Of a DNA stretch of 64,000 nt, positions 49,799 to 59,496 are shown piece by piece. The stretch comes from an uncultured Novosphingobium sp. GTDB taxonomy: Bacteria > Pseudomonadota > Alphaproteobacteria > Sphingomonadales > Sphingomonadaceae. The DNA is taken from positions 31,861-95,860 of the forward strand of contig CAMPHR010000010.1 of the NCBI GenBank assembly GCA_946886075.1, written 5' to 3'. The notes under the pieces were generated by a model that made no database searches, was not told the origin of the DNA, and worked only from the letters and a program-made list of their open reading frames with translations. The position numbers and the translations under genes are program-made. How positions within the stretch are numbered: position 1 is the first letter of the stretch; each line of letters opens with the position of its first letter.

Positions 49799-51379
49799 CT
49801 AGGTTGCGGTTGAACCCCTGCGGCGCATCAGCGCCTTAAGGTCGGACACCCGATAGGCGCCCGTCAGGAAACAGGCCACCCCGTAAAGCGCTACGCCCGC
49901 GCCGACAAGCATAGCGAGCGCAAGATATCGTTCGATCATGGCGCCCGCCAGCCAGGGATCAAGGAGGCTTTCGCCAGCAACGAGCGCGCCGCCCATCACC
50001 AGCGCGGCCACCGCCAGACGGGGGAGGCGCCTGCGCAGTTGCGCGTCGGCGGTGAAATGCTTGCGCTTCACCAGCGTCGAATAGAGCATCGCGACATTGA
50101 TGGTCGAGGAAAGCGCCGTCGCCAGTGGTGGCCCTATATGTCCCAGGAACGGAATGAGCAGGATGTTGCCGATGATGTTGATCAGGATCGACAGCATCGC
50201 GTAACGGACGGGCGTCTTCGTATCGCCGCGGGCGTAATAGCCCGGCGTCAGCACCTTGATCAGGACATAGGACGGCAGGCCGATGGAAAAGGCGGATAGC
50301 GCCCAACCGCAACGCTGGGCATCCTCAGCGGTGAACCGGCCATATTGGAAAAGCCCGCGAACGATGGGCTCGGCCACCGTGATGAACGCGATCGTGGCGG
50401 GCAGGGTGAGGAACAGCGCCAGCTCCACGCCGCGATTTTGCGTTTCCATCGCGACCTCTTCCTGGCCCGTCGACAACAGGCGGGAGATCGTCGGCAGCAA
50501 TATGGTGCCAAGGCCAATGCCAATCAGGCCCAGCGGTAACTGGTTCAGCCTGTCGGCATAATATATGTAGGTGATTGATCCCGATGCAAGCAGCCATCCG
50601 GACAGGGCGGTAGAGATGAGCAGGTTGATCTGCGACGCGCCAGCGCCAGCGGCGGCAGGCACGATGAGGCGCAGCAACTCGCGCACATCCGGGTCCAGGC
50701 GCGGTCGCTTGAGCTTCATCGACACGCCCGCCCGGCGGCAGGCCCATATCAGCCACAATAGTTGAAGCGCGCCGCCTACCGTCACGGAAATGGCTTGGAC
50801 ACGCGCAGTTTCATATTCATCTGCCCCATGAAACAACCATAGCCCCCCGATCATGGCGACATTGAGCAAGATCGGAGCGGCGGCATTGACCCAGAATTTG
50901 TCGAGCGAGTTCAAGATGCCGCCGAGCAGCGAGGCAAGGCTGATCAGCGCAAGATATGGCAGGGTGATGCGCGACAGGAGCACGGCGAAGGCAAATTGCT
51001 CCGGCGTCGGGTTCTGGCGAGAAAAACCACCGGAAAGTAGCCAAGTGATCGGATAAGCCGCTGCAATCAGAAGAATGGTGAAGGCCACCAGCACCGGCAG
51101 CAAAACGGCAAGCGCTCGTTCCGCGAAATGATACCCATCTGCAACGCCACCCGGTCCTGCCGCCTTGCGGTTGAACATAGGAATGAATGCTGCGGAAAAG
51201 GCGCCCTCAGCAAACAGGGCGCGAAACATATTGGGCAGGCGGAAAGCCACGCCGTTGAAGGCGTCGGACGCAAAACCCGCACCAACATAACGCGCAGCCA
51301 GCGAATCACGGACAAGTGCCAGCACACGGCTGGCGAGCGTCAGTCCACCAACGGAGCCAAGCGCCTTGACCAACTTCAT
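49799..51379 (-). CDS. murJ: Lipid II flippase MurJ (MviN family)
   Basis: 526 residues from ATG 51379 (MKLVKALGSVGGLTLASRVL). An upstream in-frame extension to 51514 reads through non-conserved sequence. About 14 membrane helices with the family N-terminus SRVLALVRDSLAARYVGAG and the inner motif AEGAFSAAFIPMFNR. It flips undecaprenyl-linked peptidoglycan precursor to the periplasm. The upstream neighbour is secB, the downstream neighbour trpS. Confidence 0.95.
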   Translation of the reverse strand: MKLVKALGSVGGLTLASRVLALVRDSLAARYVGAGFASDAFNGVAFRLPNMFRALFAEGAFSAAFIPMFNRKAAGPGGVADGYHFAERALAVLLPVLVAFTILLIAAAYPITWLLSGGFSRQNPTPEQFAFAVLLSRITLPYLALISLASLLGGILNSLDKFWVNAAAPILLNVAMIGGLWLFHGADEYETARVQAISVTVGGALQLLWLIWACRRAGVSMKLKRPRLDPDVRELLRLIVPAAAGAGASQINLLISTALSGWLLASGSITYIYYADRLNQLPLGLIGIGLGTILLPTISRLLSTGQEEVAMETQNRGVELALFLTLPATIAFITVAEPIVRGLFQYGRFTAEDAQRCGWALSAFSIGLPSYVLIKVLTPGYYARGDTKTPVRYAMLSILINIIGNILLIPFLGHIGPPLATALSSTINVAMLYSTLVKRKHFTADAQLRRRLPRLAVAALVMGGALVAGESLLDPWLAGAMIERYLALAMLVGAGVALYGVACFLTGAYRVSDLKALMRRRGSTAT

Positions 51380-51520
51380 GGCGAAATGAGCCTCGCGCCT
51401 TGGGGGGGGTGAGTAGGGGATGGTGTAATGGCCCACATGCCCGACCAGAGCGGCGGCGCTCACCCCAAACCCTACTCCCGGGAGGGAAAGAGTAATGAGG
51501 TGAGCGACCCGCATCAGGGG

Positions 51521-52021
51521 TCAGGCGTGACCGGCCGGCTCACCTGCGGTCTGGGCAATCGCCTGAGCCTGCTGCTCGTAAAGACCGCTAAAGTCGATCG
51601 GATCGAGCAGCAACGGCGGGAAGCCGCCGTCGCGGATCGCGTCGGCCAGCACGCGGCGAGCGAAGGGGAAGATCAGGCGTGGCGCTTCGGCCAGCATGAA
51701 GGGCTGCAGTTGCTCGTCAGGCACGTTGCGCATGCCGAAGAGAGCGGCGTAGAGCAGTTCGACCGCAAAGGCAGTGCCCTGAGGAGCGGTCGCCTTCACT
51801 TCGATCTTAAGCGAGACCTCGACCACTTCATCACCGACCTTGTCAGCGCCGATGTTGAACTGGACATCGATCTGCGGCTGATCCGGCCATTGGTAAACGG
51901 CGGGCGAATTCGGGTTCTCGAACGAGAGATCCTTCACATATTGGCTGATGAGCGCGATCTGCGGGCTCGTGTCCGCGCCGTTGCCCGCGCTGGTCTGGAT
52001 CGTATCGGCTTCGTCGGCCAT
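51521..52021 (-). CDS. secB: Protein-export chaperone SecB
   Basis: 166 residues from ATG 52021 (MADEADTIQTSAGNG); an earlier start at 52072 is less likely. The SecB core is YVKDLSFENPNSPAVY (about 28), then LLYAALFGMRNVPDEQLQPFMLAEAPRLIFPFARRVLADAIRDGGFPPLLLDPIDF in pieces typical of the family. It holds preproteins unfolded and hands them to SecA. It is divergent from the timA-like gene, the common alphaproteobacterial arrangement. Confidence 0.96.
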   Translation of the reverse strand: MADEADTIQTSAGNGADTSPQIALISQYVKDLSFENPNSPAVYQWPDQPQIDVQFNIGADKVGDEVVEVSLKIEVKATAPQGTAFAVELLYAALFGMRNVPDEQLQPFMLAEAPRLIFPFARRVLADAIRDGGFPPLLLDPIDFSGLYEQQAQAIAQTAGEPAGHA

Positions 52022-52196
52022 TTCTGTTCCCTGATTTTCCTGTTGGTCCGGTGGCGAAAAGCCTTCGGACAATGGCCGGTGCGCTTAGCAGGGGCGACGG
52101 GGCAGGGCAATGCTACCTGCCAAAAGGGGCCATTTGAATATGGGCGGAAACATGCCTATGTTGGCTGCGTTGTCGTTTCAGATCTAGACTAAAAGG

Positions 52197-52865
52197 GTGC
52201 CTTGGCCCGTGTATGTAATCGTCATCCTTGCGCTCATCGCCGGTTTCCTGGCGCTGCGGCTCTACTCCGTGTTGGGCAAGCGGACGGGGCATGAGCAGGA
52301 GCCTGCATTACGTCCGGCCGAAGAAAGAGCGAAGGTCACTGTGCTTCAGCCGCGCCCGGTGTCTGACATTCCTGGCGATTCGGTGCGCCTGGCCGATGGC
52401 TTGATCGCGCCTGGAGGAGAAGCGGGCGTGCGCGCCCTGATCGCTGCTGACCGCAATTTCGATGTGCCGCAGTTCGTGGAGGGTGCGAAAGCAGCCTATA
52501 AGATGGTTCTTGAAGCCTTTTGGCGGGGCGATCGGTCGGAACTGGAATGGCTGTGCGACACCGATGTGCTAACATCGTTCGAGGAAGCGATTGCGCAGCG
52601 CGAGGCGGCGGGTCATGTGCTGGACAACCGGCTTGTGCGTATCGACAAGGCGCAGATCGTCGGCGCAAATGTCAACGGACGCGTCGCCGAAGTCTCGCTT
52701 CGATTTGAAGCCGACATCGCGGCGGTGACTAGGGACAAGGACGGAAACGTCGTCGCCGGGTCGCTTACCGATGCGGTGAGCACCAATGATATCTGGACCT
52801 TTACACGCGACTTGCGCAGCACGGACCCCAATTGGAAGCTTAGCGAAACCGACGAGGCTGCATGA
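52197..52865 (+). CDS. Tim44/TimA family membrane-associated protein
   Basis: 222 residues, probably starting at GTG 52197. One N-terminal membrane segment (VYVIVILALIAGFLALRLYSVL), a proline/charge-rich linker, then the Tim44-like domain (about 80 to 215: FVEGAKAAYKMVLEAFWRGDRSELEWLC, ending with DIWTFTRDLRSTDPNWKLSET). Alphaproteobacterial members are related to mitochondrial Tim44. They sit on the inner membrane and may link to protein export. It overlaps mltA by 4 bases, and secB is divergent. Confidence 0.87.
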   Translation: MPWPVYVIVILALIAGFLALRLYSVLGKRTGHEQEPALRPAEERAKVTVLQPRPVSDIPGDSVRLADGLIAPGGEAGVRALIAADRNFDVPQFVEGAKAAYKMVLEAFWRGDRSELEWLCDTDVLTSFEEAIAQREAAGHVLDNRLVRIDKAQIVGANVNGRVAEVSLRFEADIAAVTRDKDGNVVAGSLTDAVSTNDIWTFTRDLRSTDPNWKLSETDEAA

Positions 52866-54115
52866 GCTTGCGGCAGTCGTGGGTGGCGTCGGCAACGGCG
52901 CTGCTGCTGTCGGCGTGCGCGGGCGGTGTCATTCCTCCGGGAGCAGCGGGCCCGGCGCCTTCCGGCCCCGCGCGCGGATCAGACGTGGCGGCTCAGCCCA
53001 TTCCCGCCACCCCGCGCCCCGCTTTGCCAGCGGCGACGCCGTCTACTCCGGCAGGTGAGACCGCCAATGCGGCCGCCGCAGGAGTGACGCGCGGCCCCGA
53101 GATTGCTTCCCTGATTCCGCCGGGTGAACGATCGCGCAAGGCGCTGGAGGCCTTTCGGATCTCCTGCCCATCGCTGATGAAGCGCACGGACCAGAGTGGC
53201 CTTACCCAGGGGTCCGACTGGAACAGCGCCTGCGCTGCCGCTTCCAGCTGGCCCGAAGCAAGTGCCAACGAATTTTTCTCGCGCTATTTCGAAGCGGTGC
53301 AGGTCGGACCTGGCACGGCATTTGTTACCGGCTATTACGAGCCGGAGATCTCGGGCGCGCGCGTTCGGCAGGCCGGGTATGAAGTCCCCATCTATCGCCG
53401 TCCCCCGGAACTGATCGATGTCAATCTTGGCCTGTTCAGCGATAGCCTGAAGGGCAAGACCATTCGCGGGAAGGTGCAAGGCACCAATTTCGTGCCGTTC
53501 GAGGAGCGGGCGCAAATATTGGCCGGCTCGTTGGCAGGCCGGGGCCTTGAGCTTGCCTGGGCAGCCGATCCTGTCGAATTCTTCTTCCTCCAGGTGCAGG
53601 GAAGCGGGCGGTTGCTCCTGCCCGACGGCGGCATCATGCGGATCGGCTATGACGGGCAGAATGGCCGCGATTATACCGGGATCGGCAAGCTGATGAAGGA
53701 TCGCGGGCTGATCCAGGCGGGATCGATGCAGGATATTATGGCATGGCTGCGCGCAAATCCTGTCGAAGGCGCGCAGATCATGAATGAAAACAAGAGCTTC
53801 GTGTTCTTTCGAGAACTGACCGGACCTGGTCCGATAGGGGCTTTGGGCGTGCCGGTTACCGCTGAGGCGACCGTGGCCGCTGATCCGCGCTATGTCCCGC
53901 TCGGCGCGCCAGTGCTGCTTTCGCTTGATCGCGCGGAGCCAAATGGCCTCTGGATCGCGCAGGATACCGGCGGCGCGATCAAGGGTGCCAATCGGTTCGA
54001 CAGCTTTTGGGGTGCGGGCAAGCGGGCGCGAGAAATAGCCGGGGGCATGTCGGCACGCGGCAGCGCTTTGATTCTGCTGCCAATCGGATCGGCAGCGCGG
54101 CTCGCCCAGCAGTAA
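52862..54115 (+). CDS. mltA: Membrane-bound lytic murein transglycosylase A
   Basis: 417 residues. Lipoprotein signal ending LLLSAC (Cys about 19), then a Pro/Ala-rich linker to about residue 75. The MltA domain (FVTGYYEPEISGARVR, about 158) and 3D domain (QDTGGAIKGANRFDSFWGAG, about 365) carry the catalytic aspartate. It cuts glycan strands of peptidoglycan from the outer membrane. It sits in the timA-mltA-smr series that is conserved next to secB. Confidence 0.94.
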   Translation: MSLRQSWVASATALLLSACAGGVIPPGAAGPAPSGPARGSDVAAQPIPATPRPALPAATPSTPAGETANAAAAGVTRGPEIASLIPPGERSRKALEAFRISCPSLMKRTDQSGLTQGSDWNSACAAASSWPEASANEFFSRYFEAVQVGPGTAFVTGYYEPEISGARVRQAGYEVPIYRRPPELIDVNLGLFSDSLKGKTIRGKVQGTNFVPFEERAQILAGSLAGRGLELAWAADPVEFFFLQVQGSGRLLLPDGGIMRIGYDGQNGRDYTGIGKLMKDRGLIQAGSMQDIMAWLRANPVEGAQIMNENKSFVFFRELTGPGPIGALGVPVTAEATVAADPRYVPLGAPVLLSLDRAEPNGLWIAQDTGGAIKGANRFDSFWGAGKRAREIAGGMSARGSALILLPIGSAARLAQQ

Positions 54116-54127
54116 GCCCGGCAGGCG

Positions 54128-54661
54128 ATGGCCCGGCGGCACCTTTCCTTGGAAGAGCAGGCGATCTGGGGCGCCCTGACACGGTCGGTCCGCCCGCTGC
54201 GTTCGACCATCCGTTCTGCAGAGCTTCCTCCCCAACCCGTTCCGATCCCCCCGTCGCGTAGCGCAATGGCTGCTCCTCCTCGGCCAGTGGATGCCCCTGC
54301 GCCCCGAGCCCCGACAGCAGTGCTCGATACGAGCTGGGAGCGTCGCATCCGCAGCGGCACGATCACGCCGGACGTTATGATCGACCTGCACGGCCATAGT
54401 TTGTCGAGCGCACATGCGAGGCTGAACCACGCGCTATCGTCTGCATTGATGCGCGATCATCGGATCATGCTGATTGTGACCGGAAAACCGCCGAAGACAT
54501 CAGCTCTGAACCGGGAGTCCCGGCGTGGCGCAATTCGGGGTGAGATCGGCCACTGGCTGGAAACGAGCGCCTATGCCGACCGCATCGCAAGCGTCCGCCA
54601 AGCGCACCCGCGCCATGGCGGCGAAGGTGCCATTTACGTCATATTGCGGCGCAAAAAATAG
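54128..54661 (+). CDS. Smr domain protein
   Basis: 177 residues. The Smr domain occupies about 80 to 175: DVMIDLHGHSLSSAHARLNHAL with the DLHG motif, then LIVTGKPPK and a C-terminal GGEGAIYVILRRK, in place of the classic HGxGxG end. The N-terminal part is proline-rich. Smr domains have DNA- or RNA-nicking activity in MutS2 and related proteins. It starts 12 bases after mltA, so it is likely in the same transcript. Confidence 0.9.
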   Translation: MARRHLSLEEQAIWGALTRSVRPLRSTIRSAELPPQPVPIPPSRSAMAAPPRPVDAPAPRAPTAVLDTSWERRIRSGTITPDVMIDLHGHSLSSAHARLNHALSSALMRDHRIMLIVTGKPPKTSALNRESRRGAIRGEIGHWLETSAYADRIASVRQAHPRHGGEGAIYVILRRKK

Positions 54662-54759
54662 GGTGGCCGACCCTCGCCACTGACCTTTTCTTAACCAGCA
54701 TCCGCCATAAGCTACCCATTCGCGGCTCATGGTCGAGCTGCGCTCTGGGCGGGAGGCAC

Positions 54760-56436
54760 ATGCAGGGCGTGACATTGAAAAGCCGCGCCACTGCCTTCGC
54801 CTGCGCCGCGGGGGCGCTGGTGTTCATCCTGTCGCTTGTGCTCGGGCAGGATCAGGCAACCGACATCCTTGGCATCGGGCGGTCGATGATCGTGGCGATA
54901 TTATGTGGCACGATGAGCTGGGCGTCCGCGCGCCAAGCCGTTATTGCGGCCGCAAACGCCATCGACACCGCAACGGAAAGATTGATTGCCGCAGCCCATG
55001 GCGACCTGCAATCGTCCGTACCTGCCGAGATCGTGGCTGAACTGCCCGACTTGTCGGTCGCGATGACCAGCCTGTTCAGCCAGGTGCGTACCAATCTTGA
55101 TCATGTGCAGACACTGGCATTGTTCGACCAGGTGACGGGGCTTGCGAACCGCACAAGCTTTTGCCGTCAGGTCGAACGCCTGCTTGCGGAGCGCGAGGAA
55201 ACGTCTGCAGCGGCCTTGTTCTTCATCGACCTTGATGGGTTTAAGGGCGTCAACGACACGCTTGGCCATGCTGCGGGCGACCAGTTGCTCGCGCGCGTCG
55301 CAGGTCGCCTGCGTGAGGTTGTCATGGCGCAAGTCAGCGCTGGCGTCAGCGATGCCGTGATTGGCCGACTGGCGGGCGACGAGTTTACGATGTTCTTTCC
55401 TCACCTGCCTGCACGGGAGACGGCAACGCGCATCGCGCGCGCGATCCAGTTCGCGCTTAGCGAGCGTTTCGATCTTGGCAGCCAGCATATCGAACTGGGC
55501 GCATCGATCGGCATCGCCTGCTATCCCGATCATGGCGACACGCTTTCTGCGCTACTGCGATCCGCCGACATCGCCATGTACCATGCCAAGCATGAGGGGC
55601 GGAATCGCGCCGAGATGTTCACGGCTGAGCTGGCGCTGGAAGCCGCCGATCGCGCTGAGCTGGAGAGGGACTTGCTGCTGGCGCTCCAACGTGACGAGTT
55701 CATTCTGGAATTCCAGCCTCAGGTCGAAGCTGCCAGCGGCCGGATCGTCACGGCCGAAGCGCTGATCCGGTGGGCGCATCCGGAACGTGACATGGTCATG
55801 CCTGGCTTCTTCGTGCCGGTCGCAGAGGAAAGCGGCGCCATCGTGGCGCTTGGCGACTGGGTGATGGGCCGCGTATGTGAGACGGCAGCGCGCTGGTCGA
55901 AGGCTGATGTTGGGCAGCGCATCGCCGTTAACATTTCTTCGCGAGAGCTATCGCAAGCCGATTTCTTCCTGCGCCTGCGGCACGCCATGGCTGCGCACCA
56001 GACGCCCGCGCAAATGCTGGAACTGGAAATATCCGAATCACTGGCGATGGAGATGGACGGTCGTGTCCTGGGCCAGTTGAAGGCGCTGCAGGACGAGGGC
56101 GTGCGGATCGCTATCGACGATTTCGGGACCGGCTATTCCAACCTTTCCCGCCTGAAGGAATTGCCCGTCGATCGGGTGAAGATCGACCGCAGCCTGGTAC
56201 GCGACATCGCCATTTCAGCTGAAGCGCGCACGATTTGCAGCGCTGTCGTCGGCCTTATCCAGGGGCTGGGGATGGAAGTCGTGGTCGAAGGCGTAGAATC
56301 GGAAGCGCAGATGGAAATGCTGCGCGTTATCGGCTGCACGCTGTTCCAGGGATATCATTTTGCCCGGCCGATGAGCGAGCAGGATTATCTCACGCGCTTT
56401 GCCCCGTCGGGCCTGAGCCAGCGGCGCAGGGTCTGA
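54760..56436 (+). CDS. GGDEF-EAL cyclic-di-GMP signalling protein
   Basis: 558 residues. Two N-terminal membrane segments (about 10 to 55) are followed by a short helical linker. The GGDEF domain (about 125 to 285) has LFDQVTGLANRTSF and the active-site motif AGDEF near residue 207; no RxxD inhibitory site lies just before it. The EAL domain (about 300 to 550) keeps EALIRW, NISSRELSQADF, ELEISESLAM, DDFGTGYSNL, KIDRSLV and EGVES, so phosphodiesterase activity is likely. Cyclase activity is less certain because Gly is replaced by Ala. No exopolysaccharide gene is adjacent. Confidence 0.93.
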   Translation: MQGVTLKSRATAFACAAGALVFILSLVLGQDQATDILGIGRSMIVAILCGTMSWASARQAVIAAANAIDTATERLIAAAHGDLQSSVPAEIVAELPDLSVAMTSLFSQVRTNLDHVQTLALFDQVTGLANRTSFCRQVERLLAEREETSAAALFFIDLDGFKGVNDTLGHAAGDQLLARVAGRLREVVMAQVSAGVSDAVIGRLAGDEFTMFFPHLPARETATRIARAIQFALSERFDLGSQHIELGASIGIACYPDHGDTLSALLRSADIAMYHAKHEGRNRAEMFTAELALEAADRAELERDLLLALQRDEFILEFQPQVEAASGRIVTAEALIRWAHPERDMVMPGFFVPVAEESGAIVALGDWVMGRVCETAARWSKADVGQRIAVNISSRELSQADFFLRLRHAMAAHQTPAQMLELEISESLAMEMDGRVLGQLKALQDEGVRIAIDDFGTGYSNLSRLKELPVDRVKIDRSLVRDIAISAEARTICSAVVGLIQGLGMEVVVEGVESEAQMEMLRVIGCTLFQGYHFARPMSEQDYLTRFAPSGLSQRRRV

Positions 56437-56439
56437 CGA

Positions 56440-57582
56440 TCAGGCCGCCAGCGCGCGCTGGAGTACGAGTGCGTAGATGCGGGTCAGGTCTTCAAGGTCC
56501 TGCACTGCCACCGCTTCGTCGAGCTTGTGCATCGTTGCATTGTTCAGTCCGAACTCCACCACAGGGCAGAGGCGAGAGAGGAAGCGGGCGTCCGACGTGC
56601 CGCCGGTGGTGGAAAGCTCTGCATCCACCCCGGTTACCTCCTTGATCGCGCCCGAGACGAGTTCTGACAAAATGCCCGGTTCCGTCAGAAACGGTTCGCC
56701 GCTGATCTTTGCGGTAACGACGCCGCCCTCGGCGGCCGCGATCGCACTGATCCGGTCGATCAGCTGCTGTCCGCTATGTTGATCGTTGAAGCGGATGGAG
56801 ATGCGGGCATTGGCTGCCGCCGGAATGACATTGGTGGCGGGGTTGCCCACCTCCAGATCCGTGATCTCGATATTGCTCGGCTGAAACCATTCCGTCCCTT
56901 CATCCAGCACCACGGCATCTATCGCTGCGAGGATGCGGACAAGGCGCGGGATGGGATTGTCGGCCAAATGCGGATAGGCGACATGCCCTTGTACGCCGTC
57001 TACCCGGATCCACATGTTGACCGAGCCGCGCCGTCCGACCTTGATGACGTCCCCCAGCCTCTGGGATGAGGTCGGCTCACCCACCAGGCAGAGGTCAGGC
57101 CGTAACCCATGTGCGGCCATCCGGTCCATCAGCGCCAACGTGCCGTACACCGCAGGGCCTTCTTCGTCGCCTGTTATGATGAGGCTGACCGTGCCGGGCA
57201 GATCATCCGCGACGCTGCCAAGCGCAGCGACGAAGGCAGCGATTGACCCCTTCATATCAACTGCACCCCGGCCGTAGAGCAGATCGCCGCGAAGCTCCGG
57301 CGTGAAAGGATCGCTGGTCCAGCCCTCGCCCGGCGGCACTACGTCGAGATGCCCGGCAAAGGCGAAATGCGGACCTGCCCCTGTCGTCCGCCAGGCGAGC
57401 AGATTTTCCACCGGCCCATCAGGTGCTTCCCCCACGACAAAGCGATCGACGGTGAAGCCGAGCGGCACCAGCATCGCCTCAAGTGCAGCGAAGACTTCGC
57501 CCCGGGCAGGTGTTACCGAAGGGCAGGCAATCAGCTTCTTCGCGATGTCCACTATGTCGGCATTGGTGCTGGTCATGCTCAT
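56440..57582 (-). CDS. dapE: Succinyl-diaminopimelate desuccinylase
   Basis: 380 residues; ATG 57582 or 57576 both fit. M20 peptidase family. The first metal histidine is in FAFAGHLDVVPPGEGW (about 72), the bridging acid in YGRGAVDMKGSIAAF, the catalytic glutamate in IITGDEEGPAVYG, and the last histidine in LNNATMHKLDEAV near the end. It hydrolyses N-succinyl-LL-diaminopimelate for lysine and cell-wall synthesis. It converges on the GGDEF-EAL gene with 3 bases between stops. Confidence 0.94.
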   Translation of the reverse strand: MSMTSTNADIVDIAKKLIACPSVTPARGEVFAALEAMLVPLGFTVDRFVVGEAPDGPVENLLAWRTTGAGPHFAFAGHLDVVPPGEGWTSDPFTPELRGDLLYGRGAVDMKGSIAAFVAALGSVADDLPGTVSLIITGDEEGPAVYGTLALMDRMAAHGLRPDLCLVGEPTSSQRLGDVIKVGRRGSVNMWIRVDGVQGHVAYPHLADNPIPRLVRILAAIDAVVLDEGTEWFQPSNIEITDLEVGNPATNVIPAAANARISIRFNDQHSGQQLIDRISAIAAAEGGVVTAKISGEPFLTEPGILSELVSGAIKEVTGVDAELSTTGGTSDARFLSRLCPVVEFGLNNATMHKLDEAVAVQDLEDLTRIYALVLQRALAA

Positions 57583-57632
57583 AAGGCTGCGTTAGCGAAA
57601 GCCGAGCGCCTTTGCCAGCGGAGGAAAAGACC

Positions 57633-58076
57633 ATGCCCAAGATCGATCTTGCGGCCACGGAACAGACCAACAGGACCGGCTATCCCGATCCTTTTGCGGC
57701 TGCGGTGGGTGGGCGATGGGTGCGAAGACTCGGTCCAGGATCAGGGCTTGCGGATTTCGGCATCAGCCATGTGGTGCTGAAACCCGGCGCCGCTTCATCG
57801 CAGCGTCATTGGCATGAAGATGAGGATGAATTCGTCGTCATGCTGAGCGGGCAAGCCGTGCTGGTCGAAGATGAAGGCCGCTTCGCCATGCAGGCGGGTG
57901 ACATGGCGGCTTTTCCCAAGGGTGAGCCAAATGGGCATCATCTGGTGAACGAAAGTGATGGCGACTGCGAATTCCTGGCGTTTGGACGAGTGCCGAACGG
58001 TGACGCGCACTATCCCGACATCGATCTTCGATGGTCGAGAGGAGGCTATCAGCGCAAGGACGGGAGCGCTTTTTGA
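57633..58076 (+). CDS. Cupin domain protein
   Basis: 147 residues from ATG 57633, with GGAGG 8 bases upstream; 57612 is an alternative in-frame start. The cupin motif 1 is SSQRHWHEDEDEFVVMLSG (two His and Glu as metal ligands). Motif 2 is PKGEPNGHHLVNES. Small single-domain cupins bind metal and may be isomerases, oxygenases or sugar-binding proteins. Nothing in the context narrows the role. Its stop overlaps the probable start of the next gene. Confidence 0.85.
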   Translation: MPKIDLAATEQTNRTGYPDPFAAAVGGRWVRRLGPGSGLADFGISHVVLKPGAASSQRHWHEDEDEFVVMLSGQAVLVEDEGRFAMQAGDMAAFPKGEPNGHHLVNESDGDCEFLAFGRVPNGDAHYPDIDLRWSRGGYQRKDGSAF

Positions 58077-59107
58077 GCGGCTTTCCAGCGTTTGACAGGC
58101 GGATGATGCTGGCGGGCATGGGCACTGCCTTGCTCGCCGCGAAAGCGCCGCCGCCTTCGGTCATCAAGCCGCCCCGCCTGCGCCCGGGCGATGTCGTGGG
58201 CCTCATCGAACCGGCGGGCTTTACCGATGACCTGTTTGACCTGGAGGTGGTGAAGGCGACGATAGAGGCCATGGGATTGAAGCCCAAGGCTGCCCGGCAT
58301 CTGGTCGAACGCCATGGATATCTGGCGGGCAGGGATGAAGACCGTGCCGCGGATGTGAACGCGATGTTCGCCGATCCGCAGGTCAAAGCCGTGTTCGCTG
58401 TCCGGGGCGGTTGGGGGTGCGCGCGCATCCTGCCTTATCTCGACTTTGCCACCATCCGCGCAAACCCCAAGTTACTGGTAGGCTTCAGTGACATAACCGC
58501 CCTGCACATGGCATTTGCCGCGCGCGCGGGCTTCACGACGATCCACGGGCCGAACGCAGCGAGCAGCTGGCCGCAATTCAGCTGGGACGCCTTTCGCGCA
58601 ATCGCCTTCGACGGGGCTGCGCCTCTCCTCACCAATCCGCAGGCGAAGGAGGACCGTCTGGTTCCGCTGAGCGGGCGCGTCCGGACCTTTGGTGGGGGGC
58701 GCGCGAGCGGGCGCTTGCTGGGCGGCAATCTCACCGTGCTGACGGCGTTGATGGGAACAGGCTGGCTGCCTGATTTTACAGGGGCAATCCTGTTTCTGGA
58801 AGATGTGGACGAGGCGCCTTACCGAATCGACCGGATGCTGACCCAATTGTCGCTCGCAGGGGTGCTGCGCAAGGTGGCGGGTGTGGTGTTCGGCCAGTGC
58901 ACAAGCTGTGGCGCGTCAGGGCCCTCTTACGGCGGCTTCACCTTATCCGAAGTGCTGCTGCAACATCTCGGCCCTCTGGGTATCCCTGCCTTTCAGGGCG
59001 CCGTCATCGGCCATGTCGCGAACCAGTTCAGCTTGCCGCTCGGCATCCGGGCAGAGATCGATGGCGATGCAGGCAGCATCCGCCTGTTGGAAGCGGCTGT
59101 CAGCTAA
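58073..59107 (+). CDS. LD-carboxypeptidase (peptidase S66), probable TTG start and Tat-like signal
   Basis: 344 residues if TTG 58073 is used, which overlaps the cupin stop (TTGA); GGGAG lies about 7 bases before it. The longer frame from 58031 runs through cupin coding sequence. The N-terminal FDRRMMLAGMGTALLAAKA looks like a twin-arginine signal, so the protein is probably periplasmic. Nucleophile Ser in GFSDITALHM (about 145); the Glu-His pair of the family lies near GAILFLEDVDEAPYRIDRML and VIGHVANQFSLPLG. It trims the D-Ala from murein tetrapeptides. Confidence 0.88.
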   Translation: MSGFPAFDRRMMLAGMGTALLAAKAPPPSVIKPPRLRPGDVVGLIEPAGFTDDLFDLEVVKATIEAMGLKPKAARHLVERHGYLAGRDEDRAADVNAMFADPQVKAVFAVRGGWGCARILPYLDFATIRANPKLLVGFSDITALHMAFAARAGFTTIHGPNAASSWPQFSWDAFRAIAFDGAAPLLTNPQAKEDRLVPLSGRVRTFGGGRASGRLLGGNLTVLTALMGTGWLPDFTGAILFLEDVDEAPYRIDRMLTQLSLAGVLRKVAGVVFGQCTSCGASGPSYGGFTLSEVLLQHLGPLGIPAFQGAVIGHVANQFSLPLGIRAEIDGDAGSIRLLEAAVS

Positions 59108-59469
59108 AGATCATCCGCTTCGTCCGAGGGGCGGGCATAGGCTCCGCGACCGTCCGGTGGGATCAGTTCCTTGCCCTTGATAGTCAAGGTGAGCGTGTCG
59201 AAGCCGGGCTGTGGCATGTCCTTTGTCGGCTCTGCAAGAAGCCGCACGGTGCCATCGGCCTCCTGCCAGCGCCCCTCTGCGAAAAGATCGAGCGCGCCAT
59301 AGACCAGATACCATTGAAAGCGCCCGTCCGGTCGAAGCAACAGCTCCGATCCGGTTTCCATGACACCATGCAGATAATAATGGCCAGTCCGCTCCACAGG
59401 CAAGGGTTCTGCCAGCGCCGGGGAGGCCAAGAAGGCCGCAAGGGGCATGAAAGGAGAGAATAGCCGCAT
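59104..59469 (-). CDS. Secreted hypothetical protein
   Basis: 121 residues with a signal peptide (MRLFSPFMPLAAFLASPALA). The mature part has alternating strand-like segments (HYYLHGVMETGSELLLRPDGRF, then YGALDLFAEGRW), suggesting a small beta-rich periplasmic protein. No family recognised. It overlaps the LD-carboxypeptidase stop by 4 bases in convergent orientation. Confidence 0.75.
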   Translation of the reverse strand: MRLFSPFMPLAAFLASPALAEPLPVERTGHYYLHGVMETGSELLLRPDGRFQWYLVYGALDLFAEGRWQEADGTVRLLAEPTKDMPQPGFDTLTLTIKGKELIPPDGRGAYARPSDEADDL

Positions 59470-59496
59470 GAAGACAGGGTAGCAGAGTTTGCGCGG

